Shown one piece after another: positions 1 through 9,045 of a stretch of DNA of 64,000 bases. The position numbers and the translations under genes are program-made. Origin of the DNA: Parvibaculaceae bacterium PLY_AMNH_Bact1 (GTDB lineage Bacteria > Pseudomonadota > Alphaproteobacteria > Parvibaculales > Parvibaculaceae); NCBI GenBank assembly GCA_032881465.1, contig CP126168.1, forward strand, positions 248,001 through 312,000, read 5' to 3'. The notes beneath the pieces are model-generated. The model ran no database searches, was not told the origin of the DNA, and saw nothing but the letters and a program-made list of their open reading frames with translations. The first letter of the stretch is position 1. Each line of letters opens with the position of its first letter.

Positions 1-1803
1 ACGCTGTTCTGGCGCGACCAGAAGACCAATTCTGTCGAACAAGGTCCCAGGACGCCGCGCGAGCAGGCTTGAAAGCGGAGCAGCAAGAACAAGTCCCGTG
101 ACCACGGGAATGAGCCAAAGGGTAATCGCGCCCGCAGCAATCCCATAAAGAAGGCCCAAGCCCAAAATGGTTTCAACCGCGTGGATCCGGAACAGATCAC
201 CAAAATCGTCGCGTGTGGCAGACCGGCGCTGCGCATTCCAGCCCTGTTCCTGCCCCGCAAGAGTTCGAGCGACCGCAAGCGTCTGTTGGACCATCAGCAC
301 TGGTGCAACCGCTGCGGAAAGCATCACCTCGATGATGAATGATATCGTGATGCGAAGGCGCCCACCCCAGGCCTGACTGCTATCTCCACGCACAAGCTGG
401 CTCAAAAAGCCCAGAGCTTTCGGAAGGAAGAGGACGCCGATGGTCACCGCAAAGATCAACTGCATGGGCGTCATGTCGGAATTGATGGTCAGACTGCGGC
501 TCACACTCTGCCAATGATCCACCGCAAAGATCGACGCCATTGGATCAACAGTTGTGAACAAGCCCAGACAAATAAACATCAGCCACATCGGCGCAGCCAT
601 ATAGGCCATAATACCGTGAAGTAAGTGGAAACGACTTATTGGATGCAGGCTTGCAGCACCAACAACGCCAACATGTTGGAGATTTCCCTGGCACCACCGT
701 TGGTCTCGAACAACATGATCAATCAACGTCGGCGGTGTTTCTTCATAACTTCCACCGAGCTCGGTCAGGAGACGGACTTTCCATCCAGCACGCCGCAGTA
801 AAGCGGCCTCAACAAAGTCGTGGCTCATCACCACGCCCCCAAAAGGACCATTGCCCTTCAGGTCAGGAAGGCCTGCGGAGGCGGCGAAAGCGCGCGTCCT
901 AATGATTGCGTTGTGGCCCCAATAATTGCTTTCGCCCACAAACCAGGAGGCAAATCCTCTGGCAAGAGTTCGACCATAGGCGGCAGTCGCAAACTGTTGA
1001 AGGCGTCCAAATACGGTATTGGTTCTAATCAGACGTGGAACTGTTTGAATGAGACCAGCACTTGGGTCGGCGGCCATTTCGTCTGTCAGACGACAGATGG
1101 TTTCCCCCTCCATAACGCTATCGGCATCCAGCACGACCATAGTGTCATAGGCGCCGCCCCAGCGTCGGACCCATTCTTCAATGTTGCCGGCCTTACGACC
1201 GACATTATCTGCGCGCCGTCGATAGAAGAGGGCCGCGCTTGGCATAAGCTGTTTTGCTCTTTTTAGCATCGCAATTTCTTCAGCGGCTGCTGCCGTGTCG
1301 CGCGTATCGCTGAGAACAAAGAAGGAAAACTCATGCATGCTGTCAGTCTCATCGAGGCTTTTCAGCATGGCGGTGGCATTCGCAAAAACCCGCCCGGGGT
1401 CTTCATTGTAAGCGGGAACCAGGAGGGCGACCTTCATAGGTTCGGCCGGACTGGACGACGCAATGTGGTCGCGGTTGCGTCTCAGAAATCCGAGAAGCAC
1501 ATTCACGCCGGAAAGAGAAATCCAGAAGAAATTGGCTGCGAAGAGACAGGCAATGCCGATTTCCGACGGCGTGATCCCCCCCACAGAGAACGCCGCCAGC
1601 GTTTCGTAGAGTAGCCAGAGCGTTGTAAGAGAAGAAACCGAAAAGACACCTGCACGTCTCAACGAGAGAAGTGAGCCACTCCCAGCCTGTTGTTGCTGTG
1701 GCGCAATCGGATCTGTGAACGGCGTGTCAAAACGCTGCGCTGGCATTGCCAGCGGCGCTTCTGGTGGCATATGGGCTTCTGACGACACTATTGACGCGTC
1801 CAT
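1..1803 (-). CDS. opgH: Glucans biosynthesis glucosyltransferase H (partial, C-terminus beyond window)
   Basis: Inner-membrane glycosyltransferase that polymerises UDP-glucose into the backbone of osmoregulated periplasmic glucans. The frame is open from the ATG at 1803 to the window edge (about 600 codons), so the C-terminus is missing. Visible GT2-type motifs are the DADS metal-binding motif near residue 224, the SHDF acid near residue 329 and the QRWCQGN motif near residue 368. Hydrophobic membrane segments lie on both sides of the catalytic domain. The start codon lies inside the 3' end of opgG (16-nt overlap in a different frame), which implies translational coupling. Family assignment is strong; only the length cannot be judged. 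Confidence 0.93.
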   Translation of the reverse strand, partial: MDASIVSSEAHMPPEAPLAMPAQRFDTPFTDPIAPQQQQAGSGSLLSLRRAGVFSVSSLTTLWLLYETLAAFSVGGITPSEIGIACLFAANFFWISLSGVNVLLGFLRRNRDHIASSSPAEPMKVALLVPAYNEDPGRVFANATAMLKSLDETDSMHEFSFFVLSDTRDTAAAAEEIAMLKRAKQLMPSAALFYRRRADNVGRKAGNIEEWVRRWGGAYDTMVVLDADSVMEGETICRLTDEMAADPSAGLIQTVPRLIRTNTVFGRLQQFATAAYGRTLARGFASWFVGESNYWGHNAIIRTRAFAASAGLPDLKGNGPFGGVVMSHDFVEAALLRRAGWKVRLLTELGGSYEETPPTLIDHVVRDQRWCQGNLQHVGVVGAASLHPISRFHLLHGIMAYMAAPMWLMFICLGLFTTVDPMASIFAVDHWQSVSRSLTINSDMTPMQLIFAVTIGVLFLPKALGFLSQLVRGDSSQAWGGRLRITISFIIEVMLSAAVAPVLMVQQTLAVARTLAGQEQGWNAQRRSATRDDFGDLFRIHAVETILGLGLLYGIAAGAITLWLIPVVTGLVLAAPLSSLLARRPGTLFDRIGLLVAPEQR

Positions 1804-3359
1804 CGGTACAACCACTTCTCACTCACCTGTTTTCCATCTTGTCGAAGCACAATGCGAAACTCCGATGAGTTCTCTTCTTGCGGATCATATTGGAAGGTCA
1901 ATCGAAGCCCTCCTCTATGCGGGTTGGTTTCAAGAACTGGAAATTGAGCGACGCCTTTGCTGGTAAAAATTTCTGGGACAAGAGCATCTACATTCTGTGC
2001 CGCGGCAAGACCGCTCTGGTGATCTGGGCTCTCATAATCAATGACCACGATTTTACCGCCTTCATGGTGTGCGCCAATGCGGGTATTGATCACTTTCAGG
2101 AGACTGTTTGTGACCGGCACCACATCACGCCAGGAGAGCGTGTAAGAGAATTCGTAGCGCTCTCCTTTCAGAAAGGGTGCGGCTGGTCGCCAATAAGCAA
2201 CAATATTGTCAAAAGTTTCCGTTTCTGTGGGTAGCTCCACAAGGGTGACGGAACCTTTGCCCCAATCGCCATGCGGTGTCACCCAGGCGGACGGACGCTC
2301 GTGATAATCAAGCGACAGATCGCCGAAATTTTCGAAATCACGGGAGCGCTGGATGAGCCCAAAGCCATTGGGGTTCCGATCCACAAAGGCGCTTTCTTGA
2401 ACACCTAGAGGATTGGCCAGTGGCCGCCACAGCCATTCTCCAGCTCCATTGTTGATCGCCAGGCCATCTGAATCGTGGGCACCTGAGCGAAAGTCGTCGA
2501 AACGATGTCGGTTCGTTTCGTCGAACAGAAACATGCTGGTAAGTGGGGCCAATCCAAAATTGTTTAGATCGCGGCGGGGGAACAAAACTGCCGATACATC
2601 CATGTCGGTTGTAGTGCCGGGTACAACCTTGAAGGTATAGATGCCGGTTATGCCAGGTGAGTCCATGAGGGCGTGGACCGTGGTCGGCTGACTTGTGTCT
2701 GAATTTCGTTGTAGCCAGAAATCAGTGAAGATTGGAAACTCTTCGCCGCTCTCTTCTCCAATGTCGATAGCGAGCCCGCGCGCCGACAGGCCATATACAT
2801 GGCCTTTGGCGATCGCTCTGAAATAGGACGCGCCTTGAAAGACGAGAAACTCATCAAGGGTGTCAGGTGTATTCAGGGAGCTATGAAGGCGAAACCCGGA
2901 ATAGTCCCCACCTACCTCAGAGAGGTTTTCTGGTGCGGTTTCCCCTAGGGAGAAGAACGCTGGATCAAAGGGAACGGGCACGACCTTGTCGTCCTCGATC
3001 AGATTGATGCGCACAGGGTTGTTGAGAGCCCGCCCTGGCGGCAGCAGTTGGGCGGTCACGGAGTCATTGGGGGACAGAGGCAGGGAAAGGTCGGATTTGA
3101 ACCGGATTGCCCTGTGTTGATCAAAGCTCAGGGTCGCCCAGCGGTCACTTGTCGGCTTTGCTGGCTCGTATGCGCGTTCTGACAGATATTTTGCGTGTTG
3201 GACGAGGCTTTCGTACGTGAATGGCGCCATAGGTCGCGGCAATGGTGTGCCGACAATGTCAGCACTGTCAGCAAACCCTCTCTGGGCAAAGGGCACGCTG
3301 AGGGCGGTAGCCAATGCAACGGCGATGACAAACGCGATATTTCTTATTCTCTTAGACAT
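1788..3359 (-). CDS. opgG: Glucans biosynthesis protein G (periplasmic)
   Basis: Periplasmic protein of the OpgG/OpgD family, needed with OpgH to make osmoregulated periplasmic glucans; it is thought to act on branching or release of the nascent glucan. At 523 residues it matches the family's usual length. The N-terminus has a basic start followed by a hydrophobic stretch (residues about 7-25) ending in a plausible signal peptidase site before FADSAD. The body carries family-typical strings such as YRAIAKGHVYGLSARGLAID-like sequence, with the W-rich SAWVTPHGDWGKGSV region later. It is first in a two-gene operon with opgH. OpgD is the alternative name within the same family. Confidence 0.92.
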   Translation of the reverse strand: MSKRIRNIAFVIAVALATALSVPFAQRGFADSADIVGTPLPRPMAPFTYESLVQHAKYLSERAYEPAKPTSDRWATLSFDQHRAIRFKSDLSLPLSPNDSVTAQLLPPGRALNNPVRINLIEDDKVVPVPFDPAFFSLGETAPENLSEVGGDYSGFRLHSSLNTPDTLDEFLVFQGASYFRAIAKGHVYGLSARGLAIDIGEESGEEFPIFTDFWLQRNSDTSQPTTVHALMDSPGITGIYTFKVVPGTTTDMDVSAVLFPRRDLNNFGLAPLTSMFLFDETNRHRFDDFRSGAHDSDGLAINNGAGEWLWRPLANPLGVQESAFVDRNPNGFGLIQRSRDFENFGDLSLDYHERPSAWVTPHGDWGKGSVTLVELPTETETFDNIVAYWRPAAPFLKGERYEFSYTLSWRDVVPVTNSLLKVINTRIGAHHEGGKIVVIDYESPDHQSGLAAAQNVDALVPEIFTSKGVAQFPVLETNPHRGGLRLTFQYDPQEENSSEFRIVLRQDGKQVSEKWLYRWTRQ

Positions 3360-3414
3360 GAGCTGCCCGGTATCGCGATGATTTGTGGAGGAAGTAAGGC
3401 AGCCACTGACGCAA

Positions 3415-3765
3415 TCAAAGCCCTGGAGATTCTTCTAATGCTTGAGATAATTTCAGGAGAAGCGGTACTCGGCGTTCGCCAATCCGCGCGGCGATTGCAG
3501 AGATTTCGGATCGGTGTCGGGCCGTCTCCGTATTGTCCATAATGTCGGCTTGAAAGCCTTCTAGAAAGAAACTGGGCGGTACGTCGAGCACACCGGCCGC
3601 CTCCGCAACAAGCCGGAGGCTCAGACCTGCCTCTCCCGCTTCCATCTCTTCAATATGTGGTTTGGAGACCGACAGCAGCGAGGCCAGTTCAGAGGTTGAA
3701 TATCCCTTGGCAGCGCGCGCATGGGCAAGCCGGGAGCCAACATGTTTTTCAATTGTCGAAGCCAT
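3415..3765 (-). CDS. XRE-family helix-turn-helix regulator
   Basis: A 116-residue protein with a Cro/C1-type HTH domain across residues about 10-65: a basic RLAHARAAKGYS stretch, then ELASLLSVSKPHIEEMEAG as the recognition helices. The C-terminal 50 residues are short and charged and carry no recognisable sensor domain. It ends 55 bp upstream of opgG on the same strand, so it may share a transcript with opgGH, or it may control the divergent BVMO at 4089. Its target is unknown. Confidence is high for DNA binding and low for role. Confidence 0.8.
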   Translation of the reverse strand: MASTIEKHVGSRLAHARAAKGYSTSELASLLSVSKPHIEEMEAGEAGLSLRLVAEAAGVLDVPPSFFLEGFQADIMDNTETARHRSEISAIAARIGERRVPLLLKLSQALEESPGL

Positions 3766-4088
3766 AGGGTCTCCGAAGTGATCCAGGTACTTAATAGATG
3801 GGGGAGCGTCGACCGGTTTCTAGCATGTGAGGGGCCCACGGGCGTTCACGAGACCCTCGCTTTTGATGACAATTGCTTGTTCGAGCGCCAGGTGTCAGAT
3901 GGGAGGCACGTTATAGGGAAAAATACCCATTTAGGGTGATTTCTTCAGGCCAAAGGGCGGGGTTCCGGTCACAAAACCATCGAGTAAAGACGCAAGAAAG
4001 GGTCAGTTTTGACATACCTCATGTTTTCTGACGTTTTGTCAGTTTAGTATCGGCGCCAACACAAAAACCAAAAAGAGGAAGCACGAGA
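3766..4088. other. Divergent intergenic region between XRE regulator and BVMO
   Basis: About 320 bp without a gene. It must hold the promoters of both flanking genes. A TTGACA hexamer is at 4009-4014 and a TAGTAT hexamer at 4045-4050, but they are not at a standard 16-18 nt spacing from each other. The palindrome at 4028-4042 is the most distinct element. I see nothing coding in it. Confidence 0.5.
4028..4042 (+). promoter_or_regulatory. Palindromic candidate operator upstream of BVMO 1
   Basis: Perfect inverted repeat CTGAC-GTTTT-GTCAG, 47-61 bp before the BVMO start. A closely similar sequence lies upstream of the second BVMO (14526-14540, minus strand) and of the wax ester synthase (61622-61636). 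The size and spacing suit a dimeric repressor such as a TetR-type protein, which is inference. Confidence 0.5.
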
Positions 4089-5591
4089 ATGGCGGAAACA
4101 CAGACGCTGGCGAAACCGGCAGACCAGAAAACGGAGCATTTCGACGTCCTGATCGTGGGCGCAGGGATCTCGGGTGTTGGTGCGGCATATCATCTCAAGG
4201 AACAGTGTCCAGATAAGAGCTTTGTCGTGCTCGAAAGTCTTGAGAGTTTCGGGGGCACTTGGCACATGCATCGCTATCCTGGCATCCGCTCTGATAGCGA
4301 CCTCTATACATTTGGGTACAGGTTCAAGCCATGGACTGGTGCTCCGATCGCAAGTGCTGAGGAAATCTTGAGCTATATGGGTGAGGTGATTGAGGAAAAT
4401 AACCTCGATGACCACATCCGATATAGCCACAAGATCACGTCGGCAAACTGGTCATCAGAGGAGCAGCTTTATCGGCTGGAGGGAGTGCGTTCTGACACGG
4501 GCGAGAAGGTCCACTTCACGGCCAATTTCCTGTGGATGTGCCAGGGCTACTATCGCCACTCAGAAGGCTATACACCTGATTGGGAAGGAATGGATGATTT
4601 TGAAGGAAAGATCGTTCACCCTCAAACTTGGCCGGAAGACCTCGACTATAAGGGGAAGAATGTTCTGGTCATTGGCTCTGGCGCAACAGCTGCGACCCTT
4701 GTTCCAGCGATTGCAGGAGATTGCAATCACGTAACTCTGCTCCAGCGCTCACCCACTTATTTCATTCCAGGCCGTAACGAAAACGAGCTCGCGGACCAGT
4801 TGCGTGTTCTCGACATTGATGAAAGCTGGATCCATGAGATCACCCGGAGAGCGATTCTCTTTCAGCAGGCCGACTTCACAAGACGGGCTTTCGAAGAACC
4901 AGAAGTGGTGAAAGAAGAGCTGTTGGCCGGCGTGCGGGAATATGTTGGGCCTGACTTCGACATGGAAACCCATTTCACACCGAAATATCTGCCTTGGCGC
5001 CAGCGTATCGCCTTTGTCCCTGACGGCGACATTTTTGAGGGCGTGAAAGCCGGTAAGGCCTCAATCGTGACAGATGAGATTGACCGGTTCACAAAGAAGG
5101 GCATTCTGCTGAAATCTGGAAAAGAACTCGAAGCAGATATCATCGTGTCTGCAACCGGCTTCAATCTTTCCGTGTTGGGAGATATCGATTTCAGCATCGA
5201 CGAGAAGCCGCTCAATTTCGCAGACACTGTGACCTATCGCGGCATGATGTTCACCGGTGTTCCGAACCTGCTATGGGTTTTCGGCTACTTCCGGGCCAGC
5301 TGGACCCTGCGTGTGGACCTTTTGGGTGACTTTGTTACGCGTCTCCTCAACCACATGAAAGCAAAGGGAGTCAGAAGTGTCACCCCAGCTTTGCGCGAAG
5401 AGGATGAGGATATGGAGCTTCTGCCTTGGATGGATCCAGAAAACTTCAATCCAGGATATCTTATGAGATCAATGCATCTGTTGCCAAAACGGGGAAACAA
5501 GCCTGACTGGCAGCATACCCAGGACTATTGGGCGGAGAAGGATGAACTGCCCAAGATTGATCTGGACGATCCAATCTTCGTTTACAAATAA
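4089..5591 (+). CDS. Flavin-containing Baeyer-Villiger monooxygenase 1
   Basis: A 500-residue FAD- and NADPH-dependent monooxygenase expected to insert oxygen next to a ketone, making an ester or lactone. The FAD-binding GAGISG is at residues 24-29. The BVMO fingerprint FEGKIVHPQTWP fills residues 171-182 and matches FxGxxxHxxxW(P/D) fully. The second Rossmann motif GSGATA starts at residue 196. An AGAGGAAGC ribosome site precedes the ATG. It stands alone, with a hairpin terminator downstream. It is clearly paralogous to the protein at 13019-14506. The substrate cannot be read from sequence; steroid, cyclic ketone or long-chain ketone are all possible. Confidence 0.92.
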   Translation: MAETQTLAKPADQKTEHFDVLIVGAGISGVGAAYHLKEQCPDKSFVVLESLESFGGTWHMHRYPGIRSDSDLYTFGYRFKPWTGAPIASAEEILSYMGEVIEENNLDDHIRYSHKITSANWSSEEQLYRLEGVRSDTGEKVHFTANFLWMCQGYYRHSEGYTPDWEGMDDFEGKIVHPQTWPEDLDYKGKNVLVIGSGATAATLVPAIAGDCNHVTLLQRSPTYFIPGRNENELADQLRVLDIDESWIHEITRRAILFQQADFTRRAFEEPEVVKEELLAGVREYVGPDFDMETHFTPKYLPWRQRIAFVPDGDIFEGVKAGKASIVTDEIDRFTKKGILLKSGKELEADIIVSATGFNLSVLGDIDFSIDEKPLNFADTVTYRGMMFTGVPNLLWVFGYFRASWTLRVDLLGDFVTRLLNHMKAKGVRSVTPALREEDEDMELLPWMDPENFNPGYLMRSMHLLPKRGNKPDWQHTQDYWAEKDELPKIDLDDPIFVYK

Positions 5592-5644
5592 AACCGCATC
5601 GCCGTCTCACAAAGACCTATATGAGAATAGGGTCTATCCGGTTT

Positions 5645-5682
5645 ACCCTCCTCCGTGGATCGAATCGCGGGGGAGGGTTTTT
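5645..5682 (+). terminator. Intrinsic terminator overlapping the next gene's ribosome site
   Basis: An 11-bp stem (5645-5655 pairing with 5668-5678, including one G-U pair), a 12-nt loop, then a run of T to 5682. It lies about 50 bp after the BVMO stop. The 3' arm GGGAGGG is also the best Shine-Dalgarno for the GTG at 5684, so the same hairpin may terminate transcription or mask translation of the next gene. Confidence 0.7.
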
Positions 5683-5683
5683 C

Positions 5684-6046
5684 GTGGACGAGCAGAAAAA
5701 TGGGTCATCAGAGAAAGATGCCCGGGGCAAAATCTACCATCATGATGGAGGGAACCTCCCAACCCACGGACATCATGATGAAGAAACGCTCAAAGAAGAT
5801 GTCGTCCGGCTGTACTGGCGAGCGAACCTGAGGCTTTTGGGCGGGCTTTTGGTAATCTGGTTTGTGGTGTCTTTCGGCTTTTCCATCCTATTCGTTGATG
5901 CGCTGAATGAGATTCCTCTCTTCGGATTTAAGCTCGGCTTCTGGTGGGCTCAGCAGGGCGCCATCTATGTCTTTGTGGCGCTGATCTTTGTCTATGTCGT
6001 TCTGATGAAACGCATTGAGCGGCGCTTTGGCGTCGACGACGACTAG
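5684..6046 (+). CDS. DUF4212 sodium symporter small subunit
   Basis: Small membrane protein of the DUF4212 family, which normally precedes a VC_2705-type sodium:solute symporter and is regarded as its accessory subunit. The family core YWRANLRLLGGLLVIWFVVS begins near residue 35, followed by a second membrane helix and the conserved GFWWAQQGAIYVF, ending in a charged tail. I chose the GTG at 5684 because a GGGAGGG ribosome site sits 6 nt before it; the frame is open further up to an ATG at 5621, but that start lies inside the terminator region. It ends 9 bp before the symporter, so the two are co-transcribed. Confidence 0.85.
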   Translation: MDEQKNGSSEKDARGKIYHHDGGNLPTHGHHDEETLKEDVVRLYWRANLRLLGGLLVIWFVVSFGFSILFVDALNEIPLFGFKLGFWWAQQGAIYVFVALIFVYVVLMKRIERRFGVDDD

Positions 6047-6055
6047 GAGGCGATC

Positions 6056-7828
6056 ATGAGTACAGCAATGTTGACCTATCTTTTCGTTGGAGCGTCTTTT
6101 GCGCTCTATATCGGTATCGCCATTTGGTCACGGGCGGGATCAACCAAAGAGTTTTATGTTGCCGGCGGTGGGGTGCACCCAGTTGCGAATGGAATGGCAA
6201 CCGCTGCCGACTGGATGAGTGCGGCTTCTTTCATTTCCATGGCGGGGATTATTGCGTTTCTCGGATATGACGGTTCTGTCTATCTTCTGGGCTGGACCGG
6301 TGGTTATGTGCTGCTTGCGCTTTTGCTGGCACCCTACCTACGCAAGTTCGGACAATTCACCGTCCCGGACTTCATTGGAGAGCGTTACTATTCCAAAGCC
6401 GCGCGAATTGTAGCGGTCATCTGCCTGATCTTTATCTCATTCACCTATGTCGCCGGACAGATGCGTGGCGTTGGAATTGTGTTCTCACGCTTTCTCGAGG
6501 TTGATATCACGCTGGGCGTAATCGTGGGGATGGGGGTTGTCTTTGTTTATGCAGTGCTCGGCGGCATGAAGGGCATCACCTATACACAGGTCGCTCAATA
6601 TTGTGTGCTGATTTTCGCCTATATGGTGCCGGCGATCTTTATCTCAATCCTGATCACAGGAAATCCAGTGCCGCAATTGGGACTTGGTGCCACCGTGTCA
6701 GACGGATCAGGGCTCTCGGTCCTCGCTAAGTTGGACAAAACACTTCTGGATTTGGGATTCAGTCCCTATACGGAAGGTTCGAAGGCGACCATTGATGTCT
6801 TCGCCATCACCATGGCGCTTATGGTGGGGACGGCTGGCCTGCCCCACGTGATTGTGCGGTTCTTTACGGTACCCAAAGTATCAGATGCCCGCCTATCGGC
6901 TGGTTATGCACTCATTTTTATCGCGCTTCTCTATACCACTGCACCGGCGGTCGCGGCCTTCGCGCGCCTTAACTTTGTCGAGACCATCAACAATACAAGT
7001 TACGCAGAGGCACCTGGTTGGTTCAAAAACTGGGAAGAGATCGGCCTTATTGGGTGGATCGACAAAAACGAAGACGGAGTTATTCAATATGCGGCGGGTG
7101 CGGCTTTTGCCGGCAGCCCAACCTACAATGGCGAGAATGGTGTGAACGGTGAGCGCCGTTTGACCAACGCGCCGACAAACAGTGCCAATGAAGTCTACGC
7201 TGACAGGGATATTTTTGTGCTCGCCAACCCGGAGATCGCAAGTCTGCCTGGATGGGTGATTGCCCTCGTCGCCGCGGGCGGTCTTGCGGCAGCCTTGTCG
7301 ACAGCGGCTGGCCTATTGCTGGTGGTGTCGACGTCTATTTCTCATGATCTGCTGAAAAAGACGCTGATGCCAGAGATCACCGAACGCCAGGAACTGCTTT
7401 ATGCTCGCATTGCGGCCGCAGTGGCGATTGGTGTTGCGGGCTACCTTGGAATCAATCCTCCAGGATTTGTGGCGCAGGTGGTGGCGTTCGCATTTGGTCT
7501 GGCAGCTGCGTCCTTATTCCCCGCGATCCTGCTTGGCATCTTCGTGAAACGAATGAACAAAGAGGGGGTGATTGCGGGCATGCTGACGGGCCTCCTTTTC
7601 ACTTTCGCCTACATCGTCTTCTTCAAGTTCGTGTCGCCCGAGCTTAACAGCTCCGAAAATTGGCTGTTTGGCATTTCACCCGAGGGGATCGGAACGATCG
7701 GCATGGTCTTGAATTTCCTGGTTGCCTTCTCGGTCAGTCGCGTGACGAGCGCGCCGCCAGCCTATATTCAGGATCTTGTTGATGATATTCGGGTGCCGAC
7801 CGGCGCGGGGGTCGCTCATAAGCACTGA
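6056..7828 (+). CDS. Sodium:solute symporter (acetate/organic acid type)
   Basis: A 590-residue multi-pass SSS-family transporter, closest in feel to ActP-like and VC_2705 proteins that take up acetate or other short organic acids with sodium. It has the N-terminal FYVAGGGVHPVANGMA motif, typical of the family, then about 13 hydrophobic segments. An insertion near residues 320-390, rich in Gly, Asn and Asp (including DKNEDGVI), resembles a loop seen in the VC_2705 subgroup. An AGGAGG ribosome site lies 5 nt before the ATG. It pairs with the DUF4212 subunit just upstream. The actual solute is not determinable. Confidence 0.9.
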   Translation: MSTAMLTYLFVGASFALYIGIAIWSRAGSTKEFYVAGGGVHPVANGMATAADWMSAASFISMAGIIAFLGYDGSVYLLGWTGGYVLLALLLAPYLRKFGQFTVPDFIGERYYSKAARIVAVICLIFISFTYVAGQMRGVGIVFSRFLEVDITLGVIVGMGVVFVYAVLGGMKGITYTQVAQYCVLIFAYMVPAIFISILITGNPVPQLGLGATVSDGSGLSVLAKLDKTLLDLGFSPYTEGSKATIDVFAITMALMVGTAGLPHVIVRFFTVPKVSDARLSAGYALIFIALLYTTAPAVAAFARLNFVETINNTSYAEAPGWFKNWEEIGLIGWIDKNEDGVIQYAAGAAFAGSPTYNGENGVNGERRLTNAPTNSANEVYADRDIFVLANPEIASLPGWVIALVAAGGLAAALSTAAGLLLVVSTSISHDLLKKTLMPEITERQELLYARIAAAVAIGVAGYLGINPPGFVAQVVAFAFGLAAASLFPAILLGIFVKRMNKEGVIAGMLTGLLFTFAYIVFFKFVSPELNSSENWLFGISPEGIGTIGMVLNFLVAFSVSRVTSAPPAYIQDLVDDIRVPTGAGVAHKH

Positions 7829-7989
7829 CTTGCTGCTTTTGGGCTTTGGTTAACATGAGAGCAGGTGGGTGCCAGGGATACATCTGGTCGCTCGTCGCTC
7901 TTTTGCCGATATAGGCCTGTTGCGGCCATAATTTCCCTGCTATGAGAGGCCACTTGGCCGCTCAGGCGGCGCCGCACGAAGGAAGAAGA

Positions 7990-9024
7990 ATGGGCAAGTC
8001 GGCACTGATCACCGGCATTTCGGGACAGGATGGGGCATATCTTGCACGCCTGCTCGTGGACAAGGGGTACAAGGTCTATGGGGCGCAACGCCGAGGTGCG
8101 AGCCTCAATACAGCGCGTCTTGAAGAGCTCGGTGTTCTGGGCGACGTCGAAGTTGTCCCTTTTGAGTTGTTGGAATACGCAAATATTTCAAGTGTTCTAA
8201 ATCAGGTCGCGCCAGATGAGGTTTACAATCTGGCAGCGCAAAGCTTTGTGGGCACATCCTTTGACCAGCCTCTTTACACGGGGGATGTCGATGGAATGGG
8301 TGTCCTACGGATGCTGGAAGTTCTGCGGAGCATGGGAAGCAAGGCCCGCTTTTATCAAGCCTCGACATCTGAAATGTTCGGCAAGGTAAAAGAGACGCCG
8401 CAGAACGAGGAAACGCCTTTCCACCCAAGAAGCCCCTATGCTGTCGCTAAGCTCTATGCGCATTGGATAGTTGTGAACTATCGCGAGAGCTACGACATGT
8501 TCGCGACGTCAGGCATCCTGTTCAACCACGAGTCTCCGCTACGGGGCTCTGAGTTTGTGACCCGCAAAGTGACCCTTGCGCTCGCGCGCATCGTCCAAGG
8601 GCAACAGGATGTTCTGAGTGTCGGTAATGTCGAGGCGGAGCGCGACTGGGGGTTCGCCGGGGATTATGTAGAGGGCATGTGGCGCATGCTCCAGCAGGAC
8701 AAGCCGGATGATTACGTTCTGGCGACAGGGCGCACCACAAAGGTCCGAGATTTCATAACGGCCTCTGCGAAAGCCCTTGACCTTGATCTCGAATGGGATG
8801 GCGAGGGAGAGCAGACAACCGCGACGGACAAGAAGTCCGGCAAAGTGATCGTCCGGGTTGACCCGCAATTCTTCCGCCCAGCGGAGGTTGAGCTTCTCCT
8901 CGGGGACGCAGCCAAGGCGAAAGAGAAACTTGGCTGGGAACCTACCGTTCAGCTCGAAGAGCTGACAGAGATGATGGTCCGTGCAGACTTTGATCGCATC
9001 AAGTCCGGGTCGCTCAAGTTCTGA
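7990..9024 (+). CDS. gmd: GDP-mannose 4,6-dehydratase
   Basis: Converts GDP-mannose to GDP-4-keto-6-deoxymannose, the precursor of GDP-fucose, GDP-rhamnose or perosamine for surface polysaccharide. The 344 residues match the family. NADP-binding GISGQDG is at residues 9-15; catalytic Thr126, Glu128, Tyr150 and Lys154 sit in ASTSEMFG and SPYAVAK; NHESPLRGSEFVTRKVT is a family hallmark. The ATG at 7990 follows AAGGAAGAAG and fits the family N-terminus; the frame also opens at 7942. No fcl, rmd or per gene adjoins it, so the final sugar is unknown. Confidence 0.93.
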   Translation: MGKSALITGISGQDGAYLARLLVDKGYKVYGAQRRGASLNTARLEELGVLGDVEVVPFELLEYANISSVLNQVAPDEVYNLAAQSFVGTSFDQPLYTGDVDGMGVLRMLEVLRSMGSKARFYQASTSEMFGKVKETPQNEETPFHPRSPYAVAKLYAHWIVVNYRESYDMFATSGILFNHESPLRGSEFVTRKVTLALARIVQGQQDVLSVGNVEAERDWGFAGDYVEGMWRMLQQDKPDDYVLATGRTTKVRDFITASAKALDLDLEWDGEGEQTTATDKKSGKVIVRVDPQFFRPAEVELLLGDAAKAKEKLGWEPTVQLEELTEMMVRADFDRIKSGSLKF

Positions 9025-9045
9025 TGCGCAAGCCTTACTAGGCCG

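Noticed and set aside
167-1614. Several plus-strand open frames of 69-148 codons
   Set aside because: All are antisense to opgH, whose frame shows unmistakable glycosyltransferase motifs; none has a recognisable domain.
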